The notes: generated by a model not told the origin, from the sequence alone. 64,000 bases of DNA from Thermovenabulum gondwanense (GCF_001601575.1 NZ_LOHZ01000027.1:62001-126000); one strand, 5' to 3'. Positions 45,069 to 55,027 are shown, counted from the first letter of the stretch. A program made the numbers and translations.

Positions 45069-46086
45069 ACATCTTTTGAAAATGACCGACAAAAACGGCA
45101 TAATACAGTTCTCGAAAAAAGACGAACCGGATAAGAGCAGCGGGTATACCGTCGATGATAATGCTCGGGCGCTTATTGTATCCCTGAACATGAAAAATGA
45201 AGAAGGCAGGGAACTTTCAAAGATATATGCAAATTTTTTAAAGGAAGCCCAAAAAGAAGACGGCAGTTTTTCAAATTTAAAAGTGGACAAAAAGTTTTTG
45301 CCGGACTTGGATTCGGAAGACTGTTTTGGGAGGGCATTTTTAGCATCCTGCTATGTGGCAACCCATGGGGATGCGGAATTGAAAAATCTCGGTTTGAATC
45401 TCATCCTGAAGAGTATTGAGTATATAGGCAATATACGGTCTCTCCGGGCTGCCGCCTATTGCCTTATAGGGCTTTTCTACTTAGAGGATATTTTCCCGGG
45501 AAATAGATTTATAATGGATTCGGCTAAAAAATTAGCCTATCATTTGATAGAAAAATACCAGCAAAATAGCTGTGGGGAATGGCAGTGGTTTGAGGATAGG
45601 CTAACCTACTGCAATGCACTGCTGCCCCATTCGCTGTTTTCCTATTATGAACTAAGCAGTGATAAAAAAGCGCTGAAGGTTGCTAACAAAACCCTCAAAT
45701 TTTTATCCGGTGCTCTTTTTAAAAAGGGGTATTTAAATATAGTTGGAAACCGGGGTTGGTGGAATAAAGAAGATAAACCTCCTCTTTTTGATCAGCAGCC
45801 GGTGGATGCAGCTTCCATAATACTTGCCTGCCTTCAGGCCTATATTGCAACCGGGGATAAGGAATACATGGTCCTGGCCAGGGTAGCTTTTAAGTGGTAC
45901 ATGGGAGAAAATATTAACAAAGTGCCCCTTATTAATGACAAAACCCAGGGATGTCATGATGCTCTTGTCCCCGACGGTGTGAATTTAAATCAGGGTGCAG
46001 AAGCTCTGGTTTCCTATTTGATGGCCTGTCAGCTTTTAAATGAGTTTGAAAGGGGAAATGCGGTGGAATGCGTTCCGGCGGTGTAG
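45061..46086 (+). CDS. Six-hairpin (alpha/alpha barrel) glycan-processing protein
   Basis: 341 residues from the ATG at 45061 (A-A-G-G-A-G site) overlapping the end of the GT4 gene by 8 bases. The composition is helical with repeating hydrophobic pairs and motifs such as S-S-G-Y-T-V-D-D-N-A-R-A, D-C-F-G-R-A, E-W-Q-W-F-E-D and F-D-Q-Q-P-V-D-A, which suggest an (alpha/alpha)6 barrel like AGE-type or GH88/GH105 proteins. Whether it is an enzyme (hydrolase, epimerase) or a binding module is unknown. It overlaps the following gene by 19 bases. Confidence 0.75.
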   Translation: MYKHLLKMTDKNGIIQFSKKDEPDKSSGYTVDDNARALIVSLNMKNEEGRELSKIYANFLKEAQKEDGSFSNLKVDKKFLPDLDSEDCFGRAFLASCYVATHGDAELKNLGLNLILKSIEYIGNIRSLRAAAYCLIGLFYLEDIFPGNRFIMDSAKKLAYHLIEKYQQNSCGEWQWFEDRLTYCNALLPHSLFSYYELSSDKKALKVANKTLKFLSGALFKKGYLNIVGNRGWWNKEDKPPLFDQQPVDAASIILACLQAYIATGDKEYMVLARVAFKWYMGENINKVPLINDKTQGCHDALVPDGVNLNQGAEALVSYLMACQLLNEFERGNAVECVPAV

Positions 46087-49000
46087 ATAATGTCCTTTAT
46101 TTTAATGCATTGGAGGATATAAATAAATGTATCCCGGAAAGTATTAATGCGAAAGTAATAATAGGAATTCCCTTTTATAATGAAAAAAATACTCTATTAG
46201 AAGTGATTAAAATTGCCAAGGACAGCCTTAAAGATTTGAAAGAGCCTAAGCTTGTTATGGCAGTTGGCGACCCTGCCGGGAAGGATGTCCTGGATACAAT
46301 AAAAAAAGAATTTCACGAAGAAGTCATAGCGTTTTTGATGCCGAAGGGGGTTAATGGAAGGGGATTTAGCATAAGGGCAATTTTAGAAGCGGCAAGAAAA
46401 TTAAAAAGCGATGCGGTCCTTCTGGAAGCGGATTTGATGCAGGAAAAGGGAAAGGGCATAAAATCCCAGTGGGTGGATAGGCTTTATCAGCCGATTGCGG
46501 AAGGATATCATGCTTCCATAGCGGTTTTTCAAAGGCATCCCCTGGAAGATACCGCAGGTCCTCTTTTGGTGGCACCTCTCCTTTCGGTATTATACCGGGT
46601 AAGATTTACTGATCCCCTTAGCGGTTTGTTTGCCCTTTCCGGAGATATTATAGAGGAACTTTCCAGGGACTTTGATAAAAACAAAGAATTAGCTGGAGGT
46701 TATGGCCTGAATCCCTGGCTCCTGACTTTTTTATTGAGGGAAAACAAAAAAATCTGCGAAGTTTACTTGGGTTGCAAGTTATCTCCCTCAACTTTTTGCA
46801 AGAGGTCCATAGTTTTTAAGGAAATGGTTTATGCTCTCTTCAGCAGGGTGATTGAGGATGAAAAAAGGTGGAAGGAGGCAAAAAAGGTAATAAAGTTCCC
46901 GGATTTATACGATTACCGGGAAGGTGAAGAGCCAAAGGAAGTTTTCTGCAATTATGAGGAATACGTAAAGGAGTTTAAGGCCGGATATACACACTATCGA
47001 AAAATACTTTCGGAAATATTGCACGACAGTTTAATTGAAAAATTGGATAATTTATTGACTTCTTCACCGTCCGAGTTCTCTTTTTCCGGCGAACTATGGG
47101 CAAAAATTGTTTATTCCTTTTTGCTGGGGACAGCCTTTCAGGAAGAACGATCAAAAGACGACTTGATGAATTCCTTTTTAGCACTGTACGAAGGAAGAGT
47201 AGCGGGATACATCAAAGAACATAACCGGGGCGAGATAAAAGAAAGCTTTGAAGCCTTTGAAAAGGAAAAGGTAAATTTTACTGCCCGATGGAAGGAGAAA
47301 TCCATATACAAAAACCCTGCCCTGACCCCTTTAGATTATATTGAGTATATTCCCGGGGTGCCAATAGTTATTCCTAAAAGGTTAAAGGGGATAAGAGGGA
47401 AAGAAGTATATCCCAATGAAATATTAAAAAGGCTGCATAAAAAGTACAAAAATGCCTTTAGTGGATTTGTATCCGAGGAGCTGAAAACCCGGGAAGATGA
47501 ACCGGAAAGGGTGGTAGAAAAATACAGAGAATTCATAATGAACCTTGAAAGGAAATTGAAGGAGGTATTTCCGGGAGAACTTTCTACTGAAAAAGGATTG
47601 GTAGAATTTTGCAATAATGTTTTCACAAAATTCCCTCACGGCAGGGTTCTTGCGATAAAGTGGGAAATTTTAAGAAAAATTGTGTATGAGTTTCCTCCCC
47701 GGAATCTCCTGGTAATGATGAAATACAAAAGTTTAAGAGAAATGCTGGATAACGTAGATGTCAGGGATATTCTAACACTGGCCCAGTACACCGAAGATGC
47801 CGACTATTTCGAGAGGATTTTTTCATGGTTAAAGGACAACCTGAGGCATGATAGTTTTGAGGAAACGGATATTGCCCCGGTAATCATAAACAGGGAACGT
47901 TTCCCAGGTATAAGTGAATTGAGGGAGATATCTGATTACAACAGGTTGACGGCCAGAATTTCGGTGGTAACCTTAGGAAAGGGTATGGGAGGGGATTATC
48001 CTAAGGTAAGGTATTTTTGCAGGATTGCCAAAAGCCTGGTGGAAGCCGAATATTATTCCAAATTATGGGCAACTTTTTCAGCCGAGCACAAAGAGGTAGG
48101 AATAAAAGTAATAAATTCTATCAAAGGGCATTACGGCAAGAATATTTTTTCTGCCCACCATATATTTGAAAATATTATACACAGGGAGTTTGTAAAAAGG
48201 GTAGAAAGATTAGCCGGGCTGCTGCAGAGGGAGGACGGGGAAGATTGCGCCTCCTTTCTCAGGACTATGGTGAGGGGCTACGGTTTAAGCGCCACTTTGA
48301 AAGACGGTACCTTCATGCCCTGTTCCGTCTGGACGTGGGCCAGTTACAGCTTTAAGGGAGGAGAAGGGATTCCCACACCGCTGTTTTTACATGTGGAGAG
48401 GGACTGGTTTAACCATGATTTTATAGAAGAGGTTTACCGGGAACTGGGAAATGATGTTAGGGATATTGAAAGGAAAATCTTTAACCTTATAGGACTGGGC
48501 AGGGAAGCCCAGGATTTAAGGCAGGAACTTCTGGGAGCGGTACCCTATCAGGAAGAAGTTGTGATTCAGGACATAGAACCCTGGCCTCCTGCAGGGGTTT
48601 TGAAAAGGTACAAATTTGAGCCAATACTTTCACCCATAAAGGAACACTGGTGGGAGAACAGGTATGTATTAAATGCCGCAGCCTTCCGCCGGGGCGAGAA
48701 GGTATACATTCTTTACAGAGCTTACGGGCATGATGAGGTGTCGCGGATCGGTCTTGCTATAACTGATGGCTTCAACGTTATAGAAAGGTTAAAAAATCCC
48801 ATTTTCATACCCCAGACCAAAGAAGAGGTAAAAGGGTGTGAAGACCCCAGGATCGTAATTATCGATGATGAGATATTTATGTTATACACCGCTTACGACG
48901 GAGTGGTTGCCCAGATTGCCGCTGCTTCTATAAAGCTGGAAGACTTCCTCAACAGGGAATTTGACAGGTGGAAGAGGCTGGGACTTGCATTTCCGGGTCT

Positions 49001-49559
49001 CTGGGATAAAGATGCTTTGCTTTTTCCTGAAAAAATAGATGGGAAATACGTAATCTACCACAGAATTGAACCGAGCATCTGGATGGCTTTTTCCGATGAG
49101 CTTAAATTTCCCTGGCCGGATAAAGGCCATAAGATTATAGTGGGACCCAGGTCCGGCTTCATGTGGGATTCATTGAAAATAGGAGCGGGAGCCCAACCGC
49201 TGAAGACCAAGTACGGTTGGCTCTTAATATACCACGGTGTGGACTTTGAACTGGTCTACCGGCTGGGAGTGCTGCTGGTGGATCTAAAAGACCCGGGGAA
49301 GGTTCTCTACAGGTCTCCGAATCCTGTACTTTCTCCGGAAACGGAAAGCGAGATAGGGAAGAAGGGAGAAAGCTGGGTACCCAATGTGGTTTTTACCTGC
49401 GGAGCGGTACCGGTAAAGGACAAAGAAATTCTTGAGGATGAGGATGAGATAATCGTTTACTACGGTGCCGCGGATACAAGCATATGTGCAGCTACGGGTA
49501 AAGTAGCGGATTTAATTCCAAAGGAAATAAGGCAAAGGCTGTCTGCCAAAAAGGCTTGA
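46068..49559 (+). CDS. Fused glycosyltransferase - unknown middle - GH130 mannoside phosphorylase
   Basis: 1163 residues. About 20-260 is a GT-A-like glycosyltransferase (I-I-G-I-P-F-Y-N-E-K-N, then K-G-V-N-G-R-G-F, L-L-E-A-D-L, D-P-L-S-G-L). About 260-830 is helical and not recognised. About 837-1150 is a GH130 five-bladed propeller (E-P-I-L-S-P near its start, the acid/base G-C-E-D-P-R at about 923, Y-H-G-V-D, and the final Y-Y-G-A-A-D-T). GH130 enzymes phosphorolyse beta-1,2- or beta-1,4-mannosides reversibly; most are 300-400 residues and stand alone. Fusion to a synthase-like domain suggests one polypeptide that both builds and recycles a mannose-containing oligosaccharide. Start codon tentative. 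Confidence 0.85.
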   Translation: MRSGGVDNVLYFNALEDINKCIPESINAKVIIGIPFYNEKNTLLEVIKIAKDSLKDLKEPKLVMAVGDPAGKDVLDTIKKEFHEEVIAFLMPKGVNGRGFSIRAILEAARKLKSDAVLLEADLMQEKGKGIKSQWVDRLYQPIAEGYHASIAVFQRHPLEDTAGPLLVAPLLSVLYRVRFTDPLSGLFALSGDIIEELSRDFDKNKELAGGYGLNPWLLTFLLRENKKICEVYLGCKLSPSTFCKRSIVFKEMVYALFSRVIEDEKRWKEAKKVIKFPDLYDYREGEEPKEVFCNYEEYVKEFKAGYTHYRKILSEILHDSLIEKLDNLLTSSPSEFSFSGELWAKIVYSFLLGTAFQEERSKDDLMNSFLALYEGRVAGYIKEHNRGEIKESFEAFEKEKVNFTARWKEKSIYKNPALTPLDYIEYIPGVPIVIPKRLKGIRGKEVYPNEILKRLHKKYKNAFSGFVSEELKTREDEPERVVEKYREFIMNLERKLKEVFPGELSTEKGLVEFCNNVFTKFPHGRVLAIKWEILRKIVYEFPPRNLLVMMKYKSLREMLDNVDVRDILTLAQYTEDADYFERIFSWLKDNLRHDSFEETDIAPVIINRERFPGISELREISDYNRLTARISVVTLGKGMGGDYPKVRYFCRIAKSLVEAEYYSKLWATFSAEHKEVGIKVINSIKGHYGKNIFSAHHIFENIIHREFVKRVERLAGLLQREDGEDCASFLRTMVRGYGLSATLKDGTFMPCSVWTWASYSFKGGEGIPTPLFLHVERDWFNHDFIEEVYRELGNDVRDIERKIFNLIGLGREAQDLRQELLGAVPYQEEVVIQDIEPWPPAGVLKRYKFEPILSPIKEHWWENRYVLNAAAFRRGEKVYILYRAYGHDEVSRIGLAITDGFNVIERLKNPIFIPQTKEEVKGCEDPRIVIIDDEIFMLYTAYDGVVAQIAAASIKLEDFLNREFDRWKRLGLAFPGLWDKDALLFPEKIDGKYVIYHRIEPSIWMAFSDELKFPWPDKGHKIIVGPRSGFMWDSLKIGAGAQPLKTKYGWLLIYHGVDFELVYRLGVLLVDLKDPGKVLYRSPNPVLSPETESEIGKKGESWVPNVVFTCGAVPVKDKEILEDEDEIIVYYGAADTSICAATGKVADLIPKEIRQRLSAKKA

Positions 49560-49572
49560 CGGCCTTTTTTTA
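49549..49572 (+). terminator. Terminator of the glycan cluster
   Basis: AAAAAGGC pairs with GCCTTTTT across a 6-base loop, continuing into T residues; the stem overlaps the stop codon of the fusion gene. Confidence 0.85.
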
Positions 49573-49699
49573 TGGGAAAAGATAATTTTCCCAATATTTC
49601 CTGAAATTAATACCGAAAAAAGGGAAGGATTTTTATTTTTTTCGTCGAAATTTAAATAAATCAGGGTATTTTGTCGATATAATTTTCGGGGTGATATTC

Positions 49700-50374
49700 G
49701 TGATAGAGATGTATAATGTGACAAAAATTTACAGTGGAGGTCATGTAGCTTTACAGGATATTACAGTAAAAATCCAGAAGGGAGAGTTTGTTTTCATCGT
49801 AGGCCCCAGCGGTGCGGGGAAATCTACGTTTATTAAATTGTTAATTCGTGAAGAGATGCCTACAAAAGGGCAGATTTTTTTCAACGGTAAAAATATTACC
49901 CGAATGAGGCATTCCCAGGTACCTTTTTTAAGGCGAAGGATTGGCGTCGTCTTTCAGGATTTCAGACTTTTGCCGCAAAAGACCGTCTACGAGAACGTGG
50001 CCTTTGCTATGGAAGTTATAGAAGCGCCTTTAAGGGAAATCAAAAAAAGGGTGCCCAGGGTCCTGGAAATGGTAGGACTTTCACATAAGATGAACGCAAA
50101 GCCCCACGAACTTTCGGGGGGAGAACAGCAGAGGGTGTCTTTAGCCAGGGCTTTGGTGAATAATCCCGATGTCATAATAGCCGACGAACCTACGGGAAAC
50201 CTTGATCCTGATACCTCCTGGGAGATAATGAAACTTTTAAATGAAATAAACATGAATGGCACTACCTTAATCGTCGCCACCCATGCCAAAGATATAGTCA
50301 ATGCCATGAGAAAAAGGGTGCTTCAGTTAGATTCGGGCAAGCTGGTGAGAGATGAAGAAAGAGGTGTCTATTAG
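49700..50374 (+). CDS. ftsE: Cell-division ABC ATPase FtsE
   Basis: 224 residues from the GTG at 49700 (G-G-G-G-T-G site). Walker A G-P-S-G-A-G-K-S-T, signature L-S-G-G-E-Q-Q-R, Walker B V-I-I-A-D-E-P-T-G-N-L. It drives FtsX to activate wall hydrolases; the M23 protein two genes downstream is a natural target. Operon with ftsX, the M23 gene, ctpA-like and PDZ genes, as around B. subtilis ftsEX-ctpB-minJ. Confidence 0.95.
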   Translation: MIEMYNVTKIYSGGHVALQDITVKIQKGEFVFIVGPSGAGKSTFIKLLIREEMPTKGQIFFNGKNITRMRHSQVPFLRRRIGVVFQDFRLLPQKTVYENVAFAMEVIEAPLREIKKRVPRVLEMVGLSHKMNAKPHELSGGEQQRVSLARALVNNPDVIIADEPTGNLDPDTSWEIMKLLNEINMNGTTLIVATHAKDIVNAMRKRVLQLDSGKLVRDEERGVY

Positions 50375-50375
50375 G

Positions 50376-51248
50376 ATGAAGCCGAGGACTTTAAAATATT
50401 TTTTAAAGGAAGCGATGCAAAGCCTTTTAAGGAACAGCTGGATGAGCATTGCTTCTGCCGGTGCGGTAGCCTCTGCTCTGATTATACTGGGAGCTTTTTT
50501 AATGCTGGCTATAAATGTGGATTACATAGCCAGGGACGTGGAATCCCAGGTGGAGATTACAGCTTATATTAAAAGCGGTTTAAATCAACTGCAGGTAGAC
50601 CTTCTCAAAAAACAGCTGCAAAAAATGGAAGAAATAAGTGAGTTCAAATATATTTCAAAGGAAGATGCTTTTGAGGAGTTTAAGAAACAAGTAGGTCCGG
50701 AGCTTTTAGAGGGAATTGAAAATCCCTTGCCCGATTCTTTCAGAATAAAGGTGAAGACACCCCAGCAGGTGGAAAGTGTGGCGGAAAAAATTAAAATCCT
50801 GGAGGGTATTGAAGAAGTAAAATACGGCAAGGGAGTAGTGGAAAAACTCTTTAAAATAACCTACTGGATGAGGTTAATTGGCGTTGTGGCCATGCTCGCC
50901 TTTGCCCTGCTGTCTATTTTTATTATTTCCAATACTATCCGAATTACCGTCTTTGCAAGGCGACGGGAAATCCAGATCATGAAATTTATAGGAGCTACGG
51001 ACTGGTTTGTCAGGTGGCCGTTTTTTATCGAGGGAATGATACTGGGACTGGCAGGTTCAGCGGTGGCTGTAATTATTCTTGCCGTTGCTTACAATTATTT
51101 TTACTCCACAATAAAAATAAACCTGCCGATGATATCCCTTGTACCGGTAGAAGTTTTCTACATATACCTTCCCTATTTCGGGTTAATGGGTATGCTGCTG
51201 GGAGCACTTGGAAGTGCCTTTTCCTTGAAGAGATTTCTAAAGGTTTAA
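50376..51248 (+). CDS. ftsX: Cell-division membrane protein FtsX
   Basis: 290 residues from the ATG at 50376 (G-A-G-G-T-G site), directly after the ftsE stop. Four membrane helices with the large extracellular loop (about 45-165) between the first two, where coiled-coil hydrolase activators bind, and the N-terminal R-N-S-W-M-S motif. Partner of FtsE. Confidence 0.95.
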   Translation: MKPRTLKYFLKEAMQSLLRNSWMSIASAGAVASALIILGAFLMLAINVDYIARDVESQVEITAYIKSGLNQLQVDLLKKQLQKMEEISEFKYISKEDAFEEFKKQVGPELLEGIENPLPDSFRIKVKTPQQVESVAEKIKILEGIEEVKYGKGVVEKLFKITYWMRLIGVVAMLAFALLSIFIISNTIRITVFARRREIQIMKFIGATDWFVRWPFFIEGMILGLAGSAVAVIILAVAYNYFYSTIKINLPMISLVPVEVFYIYLPYFGLMGMLLGALGSAFSLKRFLKV

Positions 51249-51277
51249 TTAAAAAAATTCTACAGGGAGGGAGAACA

Positions 51278-52420
51278 TTGAGGAAGAGGTTAAAAAGCGG
51301 AATTTTACCGATTCTGCTTTTATTCTTCTTGGTATTTTCCTGTGGGACAGCCCTGGGCATTGATTTGGAAGAGCTAAGGGAAAAGCAGAAGGAGATACAG
51401 AGCAGATTAAACGATGTAAAAAATAATATAAATAAGGTGGAAACAAAAAAGAAAAACGTCGTCCAGGAGCTTACGGCAATAGAGAAGGAATTGGACCGGG
51501 CTCAAAAGGATTTGGAGGCGGTAGCGGCTAAATTAGTCAAAACCCAGAAGATGCTAGAACAGACCAAGAAGGAATTAAAAAATGCTGAGAATGCTTTACA
51601 GAATCAAAAACAAAGCCTCGCCAGCAGGCTTGTGGCAATGTATAAGGCGGGCCCTGTAGATTACATAGAAGTTATCCTATCCGCATCAAGTTTTTCCGAT
51701 TTCCTTACAAGGCTGGATATGGTAAAGCGAATTGTAGATTACGATAAAGACCTTTTAGATAATTATAAAGCCATTCGGGAAGAGGTAAACCAGAAAAAGG
51801 CCTTATTGGAAAAACAGCAGTATGAAATAGCCCAGCAGCAGAACACAATAAAGGAGAAAAAGACTCAAATAGCTTCGCGGCAGGCAGAGAGGAAAAAGCT
51901 TCTTGCTGAATTGGAAAAGGAAAGGCAGCAGTATTTAAGGGAAGAGGAACAATTAGAAAGAGATTCCAAGCAAATTGCAGCTATGATACAGAAGATTCAG
52001 TCGCAAAATAAGAGGAAATATGTGGGGACGGGAGTATTCCAATGGCCGGTGCCTTCTTCCCAGCAGGTAACTTCCAATTACGGCTGGAGGGTGCATCCCA
52101 TCTTTAAAGTGAAGAAATTCCATACGGGCGTTGATATAGCAGCACCTTACGGTGCCGATGTAGTCTCAGCGGAGGACGGTGTGGTAATTTATACCGGTTG
52201 GTACGGAGGGTACGGCAATACGGTTATAATTGACCACGGTGGTTCCATATCTACTTTGTACGCACACCTTTCAAAGATAAACGTCCAGGAAGGGGACAAG
52301 GTAAAAAAAGGCAGTAAGATTGCTGATGTAGGAAGTACAGGATTTTCAACGGGGCCGCACCTTCACTTTGAGGTAAGAAAGGAAGGCCAGCATGTAAACC
52401 CGTGGGATTGGCTGAAGTAG
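51278..52420 (+). CDS. Exported coiled-coil M23 peptidase (EnvC/NlpD-like murein hydrolase or activator)
   Basis: 380 residues from the TTG at 51278 (G-G-A-G-G-G site); an in-frame start at 51014 lies in ftsX and is rejected. Signal peptide (residues 6-28), long coiled coil (about 30-270), then LytM/M23 domain with the first metal site F-H-T-G-V-D-I-A and the second H-L-H-F-E-V. Both His pairs are intact, so it may itself cleave peptidoglycan stem peptides. The coiled coil is the expected contact with FtsX. A paralogous coil without peptidase is at 1841-2941. Confidence 0.93.
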   Translation: MRKRLKSGILPILLLFFLVFSCGTALGIDLEELREKQKEIQSRLNDVKNNINKVETKKKNVVQELTAIEKELDRAQKDLEAVAAKLVKTQKMLEQTKKELKNAENALQNQKQSLASRLVAMYKAGPVDYIEVILSASSFSDFLTRLDMVKRIVDYDKDLLDNYKAIREEVNQKKALLEKQQYEIAQQQNTIKEKKTQIASRQAERKKLLAELEKERQQYLREEEQLERDSKQIAAMIQKIQSQNKRKYVGTGVFQWPVPSSQQVTSNYGWRVHPIFKVKKFHTGVDIAAPYGADVVSAEDGVVIYTGWYGGYGNTVIIDHGGSISTLYAHLSKINVQEGDKVKKGSKIADVGSTGFSTGPHLHFEVRKEGQHVNPWDWLK

Positions 52421-52539
52421 TAAAAATTATTAAATTTTTAAAAGATCAGGGATTTATCGGGTGTAATTTAGAGTATAATATAATAACAGGGTTTTTAATT
52501 CAATTTACAAAAAGAGGTTAAGGTTAGGTGGTTTTTCCA

Positions 52540-53763
52540 TTGAAGAATGTAAATAAAAGAATAATTTTTACCGTATTTGCTGTTACTGTGCTTTGCGTTT
52601 TTTCTTTTTACCTTGGGCTTAGTTTTAAAACTATGCCCCTTTCTGCTTTAAAAGAAAGTAATTTAATATTGCCGGAAAAGAAAGATGAAATAGCCCCCCT
52701 GCTTGAAGTAATGAATTATATAAAGGGGAAATACGTAAAAGATGTCCCCGATTCGGTTCTGGTGCAGGGTGCAATAAAGGGAATGGTGGATGCTCTAAAT
52801 GACCCTTATTCGGTTTATATGGATAGTAATGAATTTGAAGATTTCATCTCCTCCATAAACGGTTCCTTTGAGGGAGTTGGATTATCCTTAGCTGTGGATG
52901 AAAAAACCGGCAACATAATCGTAATCTCGCCTATTGAAGGTACTCCAGCCCAAAAAGCGGGCATTCTTCCAAGAGACGTAATAGTCAAAGTGGACGATGT
53001 GAACCTTAAAGGTAAAAGCTTGGACGAAGCGGTAAAATTATTGAGAGGCAAAAAGGGAACTAAGGTGACCGTTTACATAGAAAGACCGGGTGTAAAGGAT
53101 ATACTAAAATTTGAACTAATCAGAGACAATATAAAGATTAAAACGGTAAAATACCAGTTAATAGAAAATAATATTGGTTATATAAGAATTTCCTTTTTTG
53201 ATACTTATACTCCTCAGGAAGTGGCGGATGCTCTGAAATATATAAAATTGAAAAAGGCAAAGGCTTTAATACTGGATTTAAGGAATAATCCGGGAGGCTC
53301 CTTGGATTCGGCGGTTAAGGTGGCGGACCTTTTGCTGGGGAAAGGTTTAATTGTGTATACGGAAGATAAAAATAAAAACAGGCTGGAAGAATTCTATTCG
53401 GATGAAAATAAAATTAATATTCCCCTTGCGGTCCTGGTAAATGAAAATAGCGCCAGCGCGTCCGAAATAGTAGCGGGGGCAATAAAAGATTTTAAAGCCG
53501 GGATAATACTGGGAGAAAAAACCTTTGGAAAAGGAACGGTGCAGGAGCTCGTCCCCTTAGCGGGAGGTGCAGGAATAAAACTCACCATTGCAAAATACTT
53601 TCTCCCTTCCGGGCAATCCATCGATGGTAAGGGCATAATTCCCGACATTACATTTAAAAAAGAGCAGAATCCGGGGGATTTTAATTCACCGCTGGATAAC
53701 GATATCTGGTTGAAAAAAGCTATGGAAGTTATAAAAAATAAAATAAATACGGGGAGCTATTGA
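52540..53763 (+). CDS. S41-family C-terminal processing protease (CtpA/CtpB)
   Basis: 407 residues, start at TTG 52540 (A-G-G-T-G-G site) or GTG 52528. N-terminal signal anchor, PDZ domain (about 95-180, with F-E-G-V-G-L-S), and S41 catalytic motif N-E-N-S-A-S-A-S-E-I-V (Ser), followed by G-E-K-T-F-G-K-G (Lys). In B. subtilis the ctpB neighbour of ftsEX cleaves SpoIVFA during sporulation; a similar role is plausible but substrate unknown. A TATAAT at 52474 may give it its own promoter. Confidence 0.93.
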   Translation: MKNVNKRIIFTVFAVTVLCVFSFYLGLSFKTMPLSALKESNLILPEKKDEIAPLLEVMNYIKGKYVKDVPDSVLVQGAIKGMVDALNDPYSVYMDSNEFEDFISSINGSFEGVGLSLAVDEKTGNIIVISPIEGTPAQKAGILPRDVIVKVDDVNLKGKSLDEAVKLLRGKKGTKVTVYIERPGVKDILKFELIRDNIKIKTVKYQLIENNIGYIRISFFDTYTPQEVADALKYIKLKKAKALILDLRNNPGGSLDSAVKVADLLLGKGLIVYTEDKNKNRLEEFYSDENKINIPLAVLVNENSASASEIVAGAIKDFKAGIILGEKTFGKGTVQELVPLAGGAGIKLTIAKYFLPSGQSIDGKGIIPDITFKKEQNPGDFNSPLDNDIWLKKAMEVIKNKINTGSY

Positions 53764-53766
53764 TTT

Positions 53767-55008
53767 ATGAACCTTGTTATAAAATTAATTACCTTTATAC
53801 TGCTTGGTATTCCCCAGGCTATTTTTAACCCCTTTTTTTGGTTTGTTCTGGTAATTGTTTATATTCAATATAAAAGAGCCGCAGACTTTGAAGAGAAAAT
53901 GTTTGGTTTTGTTACGACGAATCCCATAAAAAGGGTTTCGTCTTCGCTTTTGTACGGCATATTCGGCGGTTTTTTGGGAAGCGTAATTGTAGTAGCCCTT
54001 GGTGTAAGTATAGCGGGCTCGGGGCTTTCCTATGTATGGCCCCTTGCCCTTTTATTGATGCTGATAAGCCCACATCTAATGTGCTTTTCCTATGCAGGCG
54101 GTATAATATCGGTAATCTCCTTATTGTTTGGGGTTCCAAAGGTAGATGTGGCGGGATTAATGGCATTGGTGGGGGTACTTCATGCAGTGGAAAGCCTCCT
54201 GATATATCTTTCCGGGCATTTAAACGCTTCACCGGTGTTTATTAAAGACGAAAAAAGGGGAATTATAGGCGGTTATTTAATGCAAAGCTTTTGGCCGGTA
54301 CCCTTTATACTGTTGACAATAGCTACCGGGATCCCTTCTGGAGTGGATGCGGTAAATATGCCCGACTGGTGGCCTATAATAAGGCCTCCTTTTGTAGACC
54401 TGGAAAATGCTCTTTACCTGATGCTTCCCGTTGTCGCAGCTTTGGGCTACGGAGATTTTGCATTGACAAGGCTTCCCGGTAAAAAAGGAAGGGAATCGGC
54501 CTTCAATCTTTTGATATTCAGCACCCTGTTGATACTTCTTTCCGTTTTGGCATCAAGGATTAACTTTTTTAAATACATTGCTGCCTTGTTTGCTCCGGTA
54601 GGGCATGAATATTTAATAAATATTGGCAAAACAAAAGAGAAAAAAGGGGATCCTCTCTTTACCGTTCCTCCTTTTGGCATGAGGATTCTTTATGTATTAG
54701 AAAATTCTCCAGCAGAAAAAATGGGATTGAAACCCGGTGATATCATCCTTTCAATAAACAATAAAGCTGTAAATTCCATTGAAGATCTAAAGGAAATCAA
54801 AGCCCTTGCACCTGCCTATCTCTGGATGGAATATTTGAATACGAAAAATGAGGTGAAGTATTCTGAGATGTCCTTTTACCCTTATGGGTTTGAAAACCTC
54901 GGGGTTGTGCTGATACCCCGGGGAGAAGAGGTCCCTGCAATATCCTTGGAGGAGTCGAGCCTCATTAAAAAGATAAAAAATTTATTTAGTAAAAAACCTT
55001 CTTCCTGA
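53767..55008 (+). CDS. PDZ-domain multi-pass membrane protein (MinJ-like)
   Basis: 413 residues: seven or eight membrane helices in the first ~290 residues, then a PDZ domain (S-P-A-E-K-M-G-L-K-P-G-D-I-I-L-S-I-N). Architecture and position after ctp match B. subtilis MinJ/SwrAB, a topological adaptor of the Min system. Sequence similarity cannot be judged by eye, so the name is by analogy. Confidence 0.85.
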   Translation: MNLVIKLITFILLGIPQAIFNPFFWFVLVIVYIQYKRAADFEEKMFGFVTTNPIKRVSSSLLYGIFGGFLGSVIVVALGVSIAGSGLSYVWPLALLLMLISPHLMCFSYAGGIISVISLLFGVPKVDVAGLMALVGVLHAVESLLIYLSGHLNASPVFIKDEKRGIIGGYLMQSFWPVPFILLTIATGIPSGVDAVNMPDWWPIIRPPFVDLENALYLMLPVVAALGYGDFALTRLPGKKGRESAFNLLIFSTLLILLSVLASRINFFKYIAALFAPVGHEYLINIGKTKEKKGDPLFTVPPFGMRILYVLENSPAEKMGLKPGDIILSINNKAVNSIEDLKEIKALAPAYLWMEYLNTKNEVKYSEMSFYPYGFENLGVVLIPRGEEVPAISLEESSLIKKIKNLFSKKPSS

Positions 55009-55027
55009 ATGGAAGGAGGTTTTTTTA
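54995..55027 (+). terminator. Terminator of the ftsEX-ctp operon
   Basis: AACCTTCTTCC pairs with GGAAGGAGGTT (one G-T pair), followed by seven T; the stem overlaps the end of the coding frame. Confidence 0.88.

Noticed and set aside
51014-51277. N-terminal extension of the M23 protein
   Set aside because: It runs through ftsX in another frame; the TTG at 51278 has a proper ribosome site and signal peptide.
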